From Cyprinodon diabolis (lineage: Eukaryota; Chordata; Actinopteri; Cyprinodontiformes; Cyprinodontidae), in NCBI GenBank assembly GCA_030533445.1, contig CM060070.1, positions 22,324,001 to 22,388,000 on the forward strand: a stretch of 64,000 nucleotides of DNA, written 5' to 3'. This document shows, piece by piece, positions 40,261 to 49,775 of the stretch (within the stretch, counting starts at the first letter, position 1; every line of letters starts with the position of its first letter). Both the position numbers and the translations under genes were made by a program. Below the pieces are notes generated by a model. The model ran no database searches and had not been told where the DNA came from. It saw only the letters and a list, made by a program, of their open reading frames with translations.

Positions 40261-42472
40261 GATCTTTAATCTGCTTTGAAAAACAAGAAGTCTGGGCTCT
40301 TTTTACCAACAAGTCGGCTGCAAATACTCTGCTTAATGACTTTATGTTACACTACAAATGAGTAAAAAAAGTTCTCCTGCCACTTTTCACTTTTTTGTAG
40401 TGTTTTGCAGCTCAACTTTGCATTGCCATTTTGGTACCTTCCTTGTCATTGTTCTCATTGGAACACATTCAGAAGGCTATGTAAACACCGGTCAAAACAA
40501 CACAGGCTGGGTTCACTGAAGGACAACCCCCTCCCTTCCGCAAAAAGGTGGTTTACAAATTCATACACGTATGCATTCCATTGAATCCAGAATGTCTAAC
40601 AGTGTCCATCTCAGTATTTTTCTGTAATATTTTATTGCCTTATCTGTAGCCTTCAGCCTTTTACTACTGAAGCAGGCTAAAAAAAAAGCAACTGAATTTT
40701 TTAGCCTCTATTTCCATCTTTATTTTGCGTTAATAATGATAGAAAAATTTAAAAGAAGATACTGATTATGACAAGTCCTATTTATCATTGGCCAAATTCT
40801 AGTTTTATATTCAACGAATTGCATTTTCACAAATTTTCATTTAAACGTCCCCTTTGAAACAGCGATCCATTGAAGAAGCTATATTCCATTAATGAAGCCA
40901 TTGAACTATTAAGCAGTGTGCTATTTTCCCCATTTCTGAACACACTGCCTTAAAGCATGATTTATTCATATGACCAAGGCCAGGGTAATTGTGGCATTGT
41001 ATAAACTGTCAATATAAACAAACTTTTCAGAGCTTTTGTGCTGTAGTGTGATTCAGAGCGTGCCTTTGAAGTGATATAGCAGCTGTGCTTTCTATATTTG
41101 GTTCTTTGACATCTGTCATGGACTAATGACCCTTTTCTCTGTCAAGAAAATGAGCAGGACTCTGCTCTATTTAGTTTTGATGAAATTCTGACCCATCAAC
41201 ACAAAGTTTAACCTCCAGAGTAGAAGCTAATTCAGTAGCAGATATTTCCATTTTTGCTTTTCTAGCCCACCCATCAATATTATACATTGCTGTTCTAGTA
41301 CATAATCCAACTGGCAAACGATATACAAAACATGTGAACATTAACAAAATGTGAGAAAGTATCAGCTGCCACGCGGGAAGAGTAGCCATTCAGGTGTAGC
41401 TGAGGTTCTTTTCAAACCACCCTCTTCTCTCTGGCATACAAACACATTCATTGATGAATAGTTTCACTTCAAAGATAAGTTCTTTGCTGACTGTATTGCC
41501 ATCTCTGGAGGCGGTTTGAATTGCTTAGGCAAGGCGTTCAGTTTATTGCTGAGAAAGGCAGCTGCTTTGAATGACACCATTAGAATTGCTCCGAATTACT
41601 GTCCTGGGAAAGTGTTGGGTGAAAACCACATTTGTATGTCTCGCTCTGACACACTCCTGGCTCTAAGGAAGGAAGTGATGCTGCCTAGAACAAACCTGGA
41701 CTGATTGCACCCTTCCTCCTACGCTTTTTTTTTTGTCTCAGAAAATCTCTCATTTAGGGAGGAATCTGTAAAGCCTACAGGAGCATGCTTGCTCCACAAT
41801 GACATTGTAAGACATCTAACAGGAAAGATTGCTTCAAAAGTCTGCAAGCAGCCCTGTGTAAATGTTTCCTCTGTCTTTCCTCTCTCATGGATATGGAAAT
41901 TTTGGATCCTACAGGTGCAGATTTCTCTTCGTTCGCTTATGTTTAAGCAAAGGAAAAGTGTTGTTTATGCCATTCAGGCAATATTGAGATTTGCCAGGCA
42001 GAATAGAGTAGAGAATTTATTTTGACACTTTTCACATACATTTGTTCTGATATTAGCCTTATGCTCTGCCATGATAGAAGGGCTGAATTCATGAGTGCAG
42101 ATGGCAGCAACTGTCTTATACACAGAGAACTCTTGAATATTTCAATACATGAGCTCGGAGAAACAAACTATCCTTTCTGCTCGGGTTCACACATTGCTCT
42201 GCTCTGTGTTTGTGTGCATGAATGGGGAGGACTTGGTGACATTTAGATCACATAGCTGCTTCTAGTAAGAGCCGCACCTACATAGAGGGGGATACCCATA
42301 TTATAGCTAAGGCAACCTTTGCCTCATATTACTGAAAGAGAGGGTGACAACGGTCTAATTTAAATGTAGAATTTTGACATATTTGTTTGTCAGTTTTATA
42401 TCATCACTGGAAGACAAGCAAGTTAAAACAACTGTTATAGGGCAAGACAATTTCTTTTCTTTTTTTAAATCT
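40261..42472. other. Upstream flank of adgrl4, no gene recognised
   Basis: Several short ORFs occur (for example 72 codons at 41171-41389 minus), but none belongs to a family I recognise. The stretch at about 41480-42260 is less AT-rich, free of recognised repeats and complex in composition, so it is a candidate for conserved noncoding sequence. Confidence 0.35.
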
Positions 42473-42703
42473 TTTTCCAGCTTTTATTGTCATTACACTG
42501 TCACAAGTAGAGGGCAACAAAATGAGCTCTCTGCATTTAACCCATCCCTTCGGGAAACATTGGGCTGCCACTGTGTGGTGACCGGGGAGCAGTGAGTGGT
42601 TAAGGGTCTGTGAGAGTCTGTGTTAGTCTGTGAGAGTGGGGTTTAAACTCAGAACATCTAGATTTCAAGCCCAATGCCCTAACCAGTAGGCCACCACTCC
42701 TTA
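42473..42703 (-). repeat. tRNA-derived SINE with L2-like tail
   Basis: Read leftward from 42703: GGAGTGGTGGCCTACTGGTT (box A), then box B-like GAGTTTAAACCCC. A body GTTAAATGCAGAGAGC and a tail of TGACAATAAAAG type follow. It is better preserved than the copy at 23214-23412. Confidence 0.8.
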
Positions 42704-43182
42704 ATACCTGATATTTTACAAGCTATTTGGATAATAATTACATTTTACGTCTGCTTAAGTAATCAAATGACTGTACTTTTGCACATCAAACACTTATATG
42801 TGTTAATATAGCAGTAAAAAGCAGATGCAATAACAGAAGTTTTTCTTTTTGCTTCAAACCGAATTCTTTATTTCGATTTTTTGTCACAATAGACAGCTTT
42901 AGTTTGATAGTATAATGTATTTCAAGATCAGAACATTATCTTATAATTTAAGTGTATACAAAATAATGTATTCAAAAAACAATGCTTAATTTATTAAGGG
43001 AAGAAAACTATTCAAAATCTGGTGTTACATTAAATGTTCCTTCATATTTTATTATCTTGAATTACTGTTTATGATATAACATTAAAAAGTGATGTAGCAA
43101 AATGGCTGTGATGTAAGAATTGAAAAGGCCAATTCAACCTAGAGAGACTTACTCAGAGAAAAGCTGAAATTAGAAAATATTA

Positions 43183-43503
43183 ATTTTAATTATACAGGTA
43201 ACATAATCCTATCCTTCAAAATATTTCTATCTAAGGAAAACCAGCTGATTGACTCTCGGCAATCCCTCACACTGAGCTGGCATATAGCGACAGTGGAGAG
43301 GAAAACTTCCTTTTAAAAGGAAGAAACCTCCAGCAGAACTGGGCACAGTGTGAGCGGCCATCTGCCCAGGCCGACTGGGGTTAAAGGAGACATAAGCAGC
43401 CTATTAATCAACGTATGCTTAGATGAGTAACCTAGAAAAGGATGAGTAACCTGAAAAAAAATGTGCCGGGGCCGTGCAGTGTAGACCAAACCCAAAAACC
43501 AGG
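43183..43503 (-). repeat. Fragment of abundant teleost dispersed repeat
   Basis: Shares CTAAGGAAAACCAGCTGATT, CAATCCCTCACAC and GAAACCTCCAGCAGAAC-type blocks with 55276-55750, and in reverse with 58190-60318. The class is not determined. The LTR at 43504 abuts it. Confidence 0.7.
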
Positions 43504-44213
43504 TGTCATGATTTTTTTAAGAGATCTGACCCACATGCAGTAAACCACTCAGAGAACCAGGGTAAAGTTTGAACAGGTTTATTGATAAAACCAGTGGGGG
43601 CTGGATTCAGGAAACACAGTGTACTGGTGAACCGGAACTGGAAGAGGGAAGGGAAGTATCTGTGGTTAGTTCAGGATCCGAGAACTTTGAACGATGACTT
43701 GGAGAGACAGAGAAAACGGGACTCACGTTACTGGAGAAAACTTTCTTCCCAAAATCTAGTCGGTGTGGATTTATCCGGAGGTAGAGACTCGTTGGAGGGC
43801 GGACAGGTATAGACTTGGTTTGACCCTGAGGAACTATTGAGCGGACTGTCACTTGGGAATCCAGGAGGACTTGAACGGAACTTGTGGAGGTTAATCCCCT
43901 GCTCAGCGTGTGACTCAAACAATCCTTCCAGGGGAAGAAGGCCGAACATCCAGCTTGCAGGAAGGCTTCATGCCGAAAAGGCAAAGACAAAAATAAGGTT
44001 AGGCTCAACGAAAAAACAAAGACTCAGCAAAACTCAGCTTGGCTAGAGTACCCAAAACTGGCAAACACTCTGGCACCGAAGTAGTGACAGTCCATGGCTC
44101 AAATAGTCCTCAGTCATGACCCAACCAGCTGCAGGTGTATGGGAGGACCAACACGAAAAGGGCGCCACCTGGTGGTGGAGGGAGTAAAAACAACACAAAA
44201 AACACAACCCACA
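43504..44213 (-). mobile_element. Second solo gypsy-type LTR of the 20451 family
   Basis: Shares GACCCACATGCAG, GGCTAGAGTACCCAA, GGCAAACACTCTGGC and GTGACAGTCC blocks, in order, with 20451-21226. Minus-strand ends are TGTGGGTT and ATCATGACA. Flanks CCAGG and CAAGG differ by one base and may be an aged duplication. No internal region is present. Confidence 0.68.
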
Positions 44214-44317
44214 CAAGGATAAAAATTAGAGGAAAGGCAGAGCATCTGATCACACTGATGCTGTGTTGTGTGGGTGATCGCACAAATGCTAAGGCTGACC
44301 AAAAAAAAGAATATAAA

Positions 44318-44400
44318 AAATAAATCCACTGGATTTGTTTCCAAGTATAAAGACGTTTTGCTTCCCATCCAGAAAGCTTTTTCAATTCAAAATGTCTGTA
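44318..44400 (-). repeat. Dispersed repeat family copy 2
   Basis: Reverse-complement match to the block at 14935-15112 (GAATTGAAAAAGCTT, GGAAGCAAAACGTCTT, flanked by CCACTGGATT). Short fragment. Confidence 0.6.
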
Positions 44401-47301
44401 ACAGCGTTGAGTTAGAGGTTTTATACAAACTGTATAAAACATGCAACATTCCATGGATTTCCGGGTGTCAAAGAAGATGGAATCTTGAGTTCAAGCTGGT
44501 GGGTGAGGAACTGAAGATGAGCTTGCTGAAGGCTAAGAAATAAGGAACCGAGGCTGCACATCAGATTCAAAAGGGATGTAACAATGCGCTAAATGGCTGA
44601 AAGTTGGCTTGCGTGCGAGTGAGAGAAGCTGGGCCAGGAGCTAAATGAATGGGATCTTGCAAGATGATTGGTGGTGTGGCCCCAGAGTTGAGTAGCTGGA
44701 GCTGAATGCAGGACAGCTCAGGTGGTTCAGGTGAAGCTGATAAGAGTCTTGTAGCACCCAGTTTGACATAATCCTCGCCCACTTTGCATACCCAAATGGA
44801 AAAACACATAACTCAGGAACTGTAAGCCCACATTACATGTGTGATTCATCATTTGAAAGCTAACACATTCTAGTTTCTAAAAAGATAATTGAAAATGTTG
44901 TGAGTAAAACACAGCCTAATCGGTTAAAGCATGACAAAGTTTTTTTTTTTTTTTTCAAAAATGATAGGTACTTTTTGAACAGCAGTAATAAGGTAATGGA
45001 GTATTTTTATTACAAATATTCTGGATTTATTTTAATCTGTGGACCGTTATGGACAGATAGAGTATAAACAATTGAGGATTGGATTTATAAACCGGCTTCT
45101 GGACGCCTTCAAAGGTATGTTGTTGTGGCTGCTTTGTGATGTTTACATTTTACATTCATCAGTGACATGCTGCTGATATCTGTGTTAATTGCGCATCGGT
45201 GCTTACTATGTCCATAAAATGAACTTGATGGTTGAATTGCGGACAATCTAAGCTTGCCAACGGTGTCTAACATGTCTATATTTAGGGTGACCAGGGGGGC
45301 TCTGGGCGGCTGACTGGACCAGACCGGACAGAATAAATTCTAATCTTGGACCTTTAAAATAACTGGTTGGGGTTTAGAAACCCATTCTCTAATGGTATAA
45401 GAAGGAAATTAGAAAGCTAAACAAAGATGGAAATACATCACAATCTTCAACACGTATAAAAAATTGCTAGATGCAGATGGGCCTACTGAAAAAGGACCAA
45501 AGCAGCTGAGTGTGTTCTTGCTGCAGGTTAGTTTTGGTAGCATACTTAGATATTTGAAAATGATATTTGAATTATTTCAGGTTGAGAAAGATCTTTTTCT
45601 TTTGATGTTTTTATCTCTCATGAACCAGAACATGTTAATTAAGAGCCACACAATCCAAGTTATAGAGATTAAAGTTAATGACTTTAGGCACAAATTAGAG
45701 AAGGTTAAGCCTTCCATTTGAAAATTATATAATTAGAATAGCATATAAGGATAGAAAAATATCATAATAGACAATACAAAGAGCTTCTTTTTTAATCATT
45801 AAGCTTTTAAAATTTTAAATATTTTACTTACAAGAATGAAAACTTTAAAAAAGTTGGGCAACTTTTTCACACCTTTAAAACATTTTTTATGTGTGCTAGC
45901 ACTTATTTGGGCCAACTAGTAGTAGTGTTAATGAAGAATAAGAAATTGAAATAAAGAAAATCTGCATAAAAAATAAATAAATTGAAAATAAGAAAACTTA
46001 ATTGTTAACAATCAATTCTACCTGGAAAGACTCACAGAAGACAGGTACATATCAGAGTTTAATTGAAAGTATAGTCTTTGGCACCCAGGCTCCAGTTGAA
46101 GACATAAGAAAAGAGAGTAATGATGTTATGTGCTTTTCTAAAGCAGAGCATTAGATGATGATTGGCCATTGAGGAGGCATTTACAGGGCTGATAGCCTTG
46201 CAGTGGAGCATCAGAGGGCAAATAGAAGAGAGGTAAGGCTGAATTAAATCGGTTATCGGTTCTCGATTATTTGTTAACGCTTTATTAATAAAAAAGTTAT
46301 ATAAAGTAGCAGGATAAACATCTGATGAATTGTTCTCAATCTGTTGCCACATCACACATATATCACATCTGTGCCTTTCTGACCTGCCAGCACAATACGA
46401 GCTTCTAAAAAGTAAGTTTGTCCAGAAAACAAAAGAGCAAATTGTAAAGATAGCAGCACCACAGTGAAAAATTTTTGTTTGTGGCATGATGCTTTGCAGT
46501 GAGCTTTTTCAGTCAGAACAGCAGTATGTTGAAGTAGAAAAAAAAAAGAAAAGTTTGAAATTGTGAAAAAAAAAAAAATAAGAACAAGCGCTTTTACCAA
46601 GTCATAATTTAACAGTATATGAGAAATCATTTTGAATTGATTAGTTTTTTTTAAAGTAAAATATTTTCATCTCAGATACCTTATATTTTGATTTTTTTTT
46701 TATTTCTGTTGTACACCGAGAGCCGAAGATTATTCATGTCTTTAATGCAAAAAAGGCCCTTGTCACAAAAACTCAATACACAGACTGCAAACAAGTATGA
46801 GAAATTCTCCTGTTTAACCTTTTCCAAAACAATAATTAGCCCATTTCACATTGAGCCACTAAAACACAAACTATACAAAATACACCATTTTCGTTGCCCA
46901 TCCAAAATAGTCCCTCTGCTTCTATCTGCAGCTCAGCAGATGGGTCATCTTCGCATTTCTGCAGATCCTATATCCGCATCCCCAAAGGTCTCATCTTGTC
47001 AAAGTTTCTCTCCTACAAACTCCAACATCTTCACTGTTTAGTCAGGTACTTTAAATGCCTGTCAAAGTTCTCACGCGGTCTGAACCACTTCCTGAAGCGG
47101 TCAGGTGGTATCACAATGGAAAGGCTTCTGATGTCATCAGTTTTGTTCCCTTACTCTAAAAGGATCACGCCTCGACACGCACTTCAGGGAAATGCCCCCT
47201 CCATTACTTGACACAAGCCTCGAAGCCTCTGCTCATCTTATCACTGGTTTTTAGGATTACCTTGGTGTATCTGATTACCTGATCCTGACCTATTCTGCCT
47301 C
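44401..47301. other. Region without a supported gene
   Basis: AT-rich with short ORFs only. A stretch at about 46890-47200 has a minus-strand reading with stops that might be decayed coding sequence, but no family was recognised. Confidence 0.35.
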
Positions 47302-47768
47302 TTAAAGGTACACTATGCAACCGGTGTTGATTTTCCAGCGAGGCTCCCCCCAGAGGGCGAAAGTAAAAGTGCACTGTCGTAAATATGCACAGCTGTTCTC
47401 CTGGTTTCTCCGTCAAGCCAGGCGCGGTTGTTTTGAGCTTAGCAGACAGGCGAACGCAACGAATGACTAAGCATCTGACGCGCGTGACGCGCCGCAAACG
47501 CGCTGCTGCTCGAGATGGAAAAATTGAATTTTTTGCATGCTTTTAACTGGGGGGTGTAGCAGTTCTTGCCGTAAAGCAAGACCGACTCTCGCGAGACTTC
47601 TGAGCCTGTGGGTGCGGGTCGGTGCTCCTGCAATTGCAAGTGCGGTATTTCCCCCACAGACCACCAGGGCGGCCGAGAATACCTTTGTTCAACCTGAAAT
47701 GACTCATTTAATCATCCAAAACGTTATGGAACACATTAACTGAAAAGTGTTGCATAGTGTGCCTTTAA
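47302..47768. mobile_element. TTAA-type MITE (T2/Kolobok-like) with GC-rich core
   Basis: Starts TTAAAGGTACACTATGCAAC and ends GTTGCATAGTGTGCCTTTAA, near-perfect inverted repeats with TTAA at both ends. The interior is CpG-rich (CTGACGCGCGTGACGCGCC near 47475). It differs internally from the 31563/37712 family. Confidence 0.78.
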
Positions 47769-47774
47769 CCACAT

Positions 47775-47960
47775 AGCCTGGCTGTTCCTGTCTGAACGGT
47801 CTGCCTGAACTGTCTGTAGACTCCTGGATCTTTCACCCACCTTGTTCCTGTTCTGATCTCTTTGTCTGACCTGGCTACGTACACCTGGACCTCTGAGCCT
47901 GCCTGTTCCTGTTCTGATGTGTTTGCCTGATCTGGCTTCCAACTCTTGGACCATGGAGCC
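47775..47960. repeat. Degenerate tandem repeat of about 60 bp, left part
   Basis: Three diverged units built on GCCTGCCTGTTCCTGTTCTG and CTGACCTGGCT. The array continues at 49776 as a fourth unit, after the inserted gypsy element. It was one array before the insertion. Confidence 0.7.
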
Positions 47961-48472
47961 TGTTGGGATCCAGAGGTTTGCCCTCCAGAGGGCGATGTGG
48001 ATCCCTTCCTGTGGGCTTCTGTTTCTGTTGGGATCCAGGGGTTTGCCCTCCAGAGGGCGATGTGGATCCCTTCCTGTGGGCTTCTGTTTCTGTTGGGATC
48101 CAGGGGTTTGCCCTCCAGAGGGCGATGTGGATCCTTCTCTGGGAGCTGCTGCTCAGCGCTCACACCTGATCCCCATCAGCTCTGTTGATTAAGCTCTCCC
48201 TACTTAAGCTGAGGGTGAGCTTCCCTCTGAGCCGGATTGTTGTCCTTGCCATGGAAGCAAACATGAGCCACCCTGCCTGTTTGACCCTGCCTGTCTGAAT
48301 CTGCAAACCTGTGAGTTTGTTCCTCTGAACCTGTATCTGAGTCTAACCTGCTCTGTCTTCTCTGCCTCCCAGGAGGAAAACCTGTGCGTTTCCAATAAAT
48401 ATTGGACTTTAACCTGCCTGTGTGTTCTGTGAGTTCTGCATCTGGGCTAGTAAAACCAACCACATCATGACA
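47961..48472 (+). repeat. 5' LTR with three 65-bp tandem repeats in U3
   Basis: The repeat starts at 47961, 48026 and 48091, each with TGTTGGGATCCAG and CCCTCCAGAGGGCGATGTGG (the third copy is partial). A TATA-like CTACTTAAG lies near 48200. Tandem U3 repeats are commonly enhancers in LTRs. The bases after the LTR (GAACAATCCGG) are not the usual TGG-type primer-binding start. Confidence 0.8.
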
Positions 48473-48540
48473 GAACAATCCGGCCAACAGACTAGCCCAG
48501 CAGACTCACCGGTGAAATTCCTGAGGCTGATTCACCCACT

Positions 48541-48831
48541 GAGCCCGCTCTGGACCGTCCGGAGACCCCTGAGCCCGCTCTGAGCCGTCCGGAGACCCCT
48601 GAGCCCGCTCTGAGTCGTCTAGAGACCCCTGAGCCCGCTCTGAGCCGTCTAGAGACCCCTGAGCCCGCTCTGAACCGTCCGGAGACCCCTGAGCCCGCTC
48701 TGAGCCGTCTGGAGACCCCTGAGCCCGCTCTGAGCCGTCTAGAGACCCCTGAGCCCGCTCTGAGCCGTCTAGAGACCCCTGAGCCCGCTCTGAGCTGTCT
48801 GGAGACCCCTGAGCCCGCTCGGAGTCGTCCG
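48541..48831. repeat. 30-bp minisatellite
   Basis: Nine full units (48541-48810) of the GAGCCCGCTCTGAGCCGTC type plus a partial tenth. Variation is almost confined to bases 19-21 of the unit. The length is a multiple of three, so the plus frame stays open. Confidence 0.95.
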
Positions 48832-48996
48832 CCATCATCCTGGTGGGTGGAGTGGCGCTGGCGTAATGAGGAGTTGGATCGCAAATGGGAGATGGCGTGT
48901 CGTCGACGAGAAGAGGAGTGGGATCGCGGAAGGCAGGAGATTTGGAGCCGTCTGAAGACCCCTGAGCCTGCTCTGTGTCCTCCAGAGACTCCGGAA

Positions 48997-49433
48997 TCGG
49001 AGCCGCAGTCGGCGGCCTCCTGTGTTCTTGTGGAGCCACTATCGGTGGCCTCCTCTGCTCCTGATGTGGAGCCACAATCGGTGGCCTCCTCTGTTCCTGA
49101 TCCGGAGCCACAATCGGTGGCTTCCTGTGTTCCTGTGGAGCCACAGTCGGTGGTTTCCTCTGCTCCTGATGTGGAGCCACAATCGGTGGTCTCCTCAGCT
49201 CCCGATGCGGAACCACAATCGGCGGCTTCCAGTTCTCCTGATTCGGAGCCACAGTCGGTGGCTTCCGGTGTTCCTGATGCGGAGCCGCAATCGGCGGCCT
49301 CCTCGGTTCCTGATGCGGAGCCGCAATCTGCGGCCTCCTCAGCTCCTGATTCGGAGCCGCAGTCTGTGGCTTCCGGTGTTCCTGATGCGGAGCCGCAATC
49401 GGCGGCCTCCTCGGTTCCTGATTCCGAGCCACA
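48997..49433. repeat. 36-bp minisatellite with 33-bp variants
   Basis: About twelve units around GAGCCGCAATCGGCGGCCTC then TCTGTTCCTGATGCG-type sequence, coding EPQSAASSVPDA and variants. All unit lengths are multiples of three. Confidence 0.9.
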
Positions 49434-49529
49434 GTGGGTGATCCTGTCTGAGCCTGTTGCTGAGCTGCAGAAGCGGAGGCGGCGTCCTCCTCGGAGCTTC
49501 CTGCAGCAGCAGAGGCGGCGTCCTCCTCG

Positions 49530-49775
49530 GAGCTTCCCTCTGAGCCGGATTGTTGTCCTTGCCATGGAAGCAAACCTGAGCCACCCTGCCTGTTTAACCC
49601 TGCCTGTCTGAACCTGCAAACCTGTGAGTTTGATCCTGTAAACCTGTACCAGAACCTAACCTGCTCTGTCCTCTCTGCCTTCCAGGGCAGAACCCTGTGC
49701 TTTTCCAATAAATATTGGACTTTAACCTGCCTGTGTGTTCTGCATCTGGGCTAGTAAACCCGCCACATCATGACA
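49530..49775 (+). repeat. Truncated 3' LTR (U3 missing)
   Basis: Aligns with 48217-48472 from GAGCTTCCCTCTGAGCCGG to CATCATGACA; a 9-bp TGAGTTCTG duplication in the 5' copy accounts for most of the length difference. It joins the gag-like ORF at a shared GAGCTTCC. Confidence 0.85.

Larger units (their letters stand above)
48496..49611 (+). pseudogene. Gag-like repeat-rich ORF of the deleted gypsy element
   Basis: Open for 371 codons after a TAG at 48493-48495, running about 80 bases into the 3' LTR. Order: about ten 10-residue PEPALSRLET units (48541-48831), a charged helical stretch (WRNEELDRKWEMACRRREEE, from about 48856), then about twelve EPQSVASS-type units (48997-49433). The first internal ATG is 48847. 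The charged helix followed by repeats suggests a gag leader. No zinc knuckle or pol is present. The intact 5' start appears lost. Long minus-strand ORFs here are shadows of the triplet-phased repeats. Confidence 0.6.
47961..49775 (+). mobile_element. Internally deleted Ty3/gypsy-like LTR retrotransposon with intact 5-bp duplication
   Basis: The 5' LTR is 47961-48472 (TGTTGG...ATGACA) and the truncated 3' LTR is 49530-49775. Identical GAGCC flanks lie at 47956-47960 and 49776-49780. Between the LTRs is only a gag-like repeat ORF; protease, reverse transcriptase, RNase H and integrase are absent. The 3' LTR lacks its U3 half. Each LTR has an AATAAA signal (48396, 49708). It cannot move on its own. 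Confidence 0.85.

Noticed and set aside
41171..41389. 72-codon minus ORF with hydrophobic N-terminus
   Set aside because: No family, no splice context, and short ORFs of this size are expected by chance in a 64-kb window.
43607..44008. 133-codon minus ORF and its counterpart at 20616-20945
   Set aside because: Both lie inside the two solo LTRs of the same family and do not conserve a common protein; LTR sequence explains them.
47765..48192. Overlapping ORFs of 68-132 codons on both strands
   Set aside because: Products of the 65-bp LTR triplication, whose copies shift frame because 65 is not a multiple of three; no family recognised.
48492..49708. Two long minus-strand ORFs (375 and 400 codons) opposite the gag-like ORF
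   Set aside because: They are open only because the 30-, 36- and 33-bp repeat units keep all frames in register. The plus frame has the charged helix, follows the LTR direction, and runs from the 5' LTR, so it is the real one if any.
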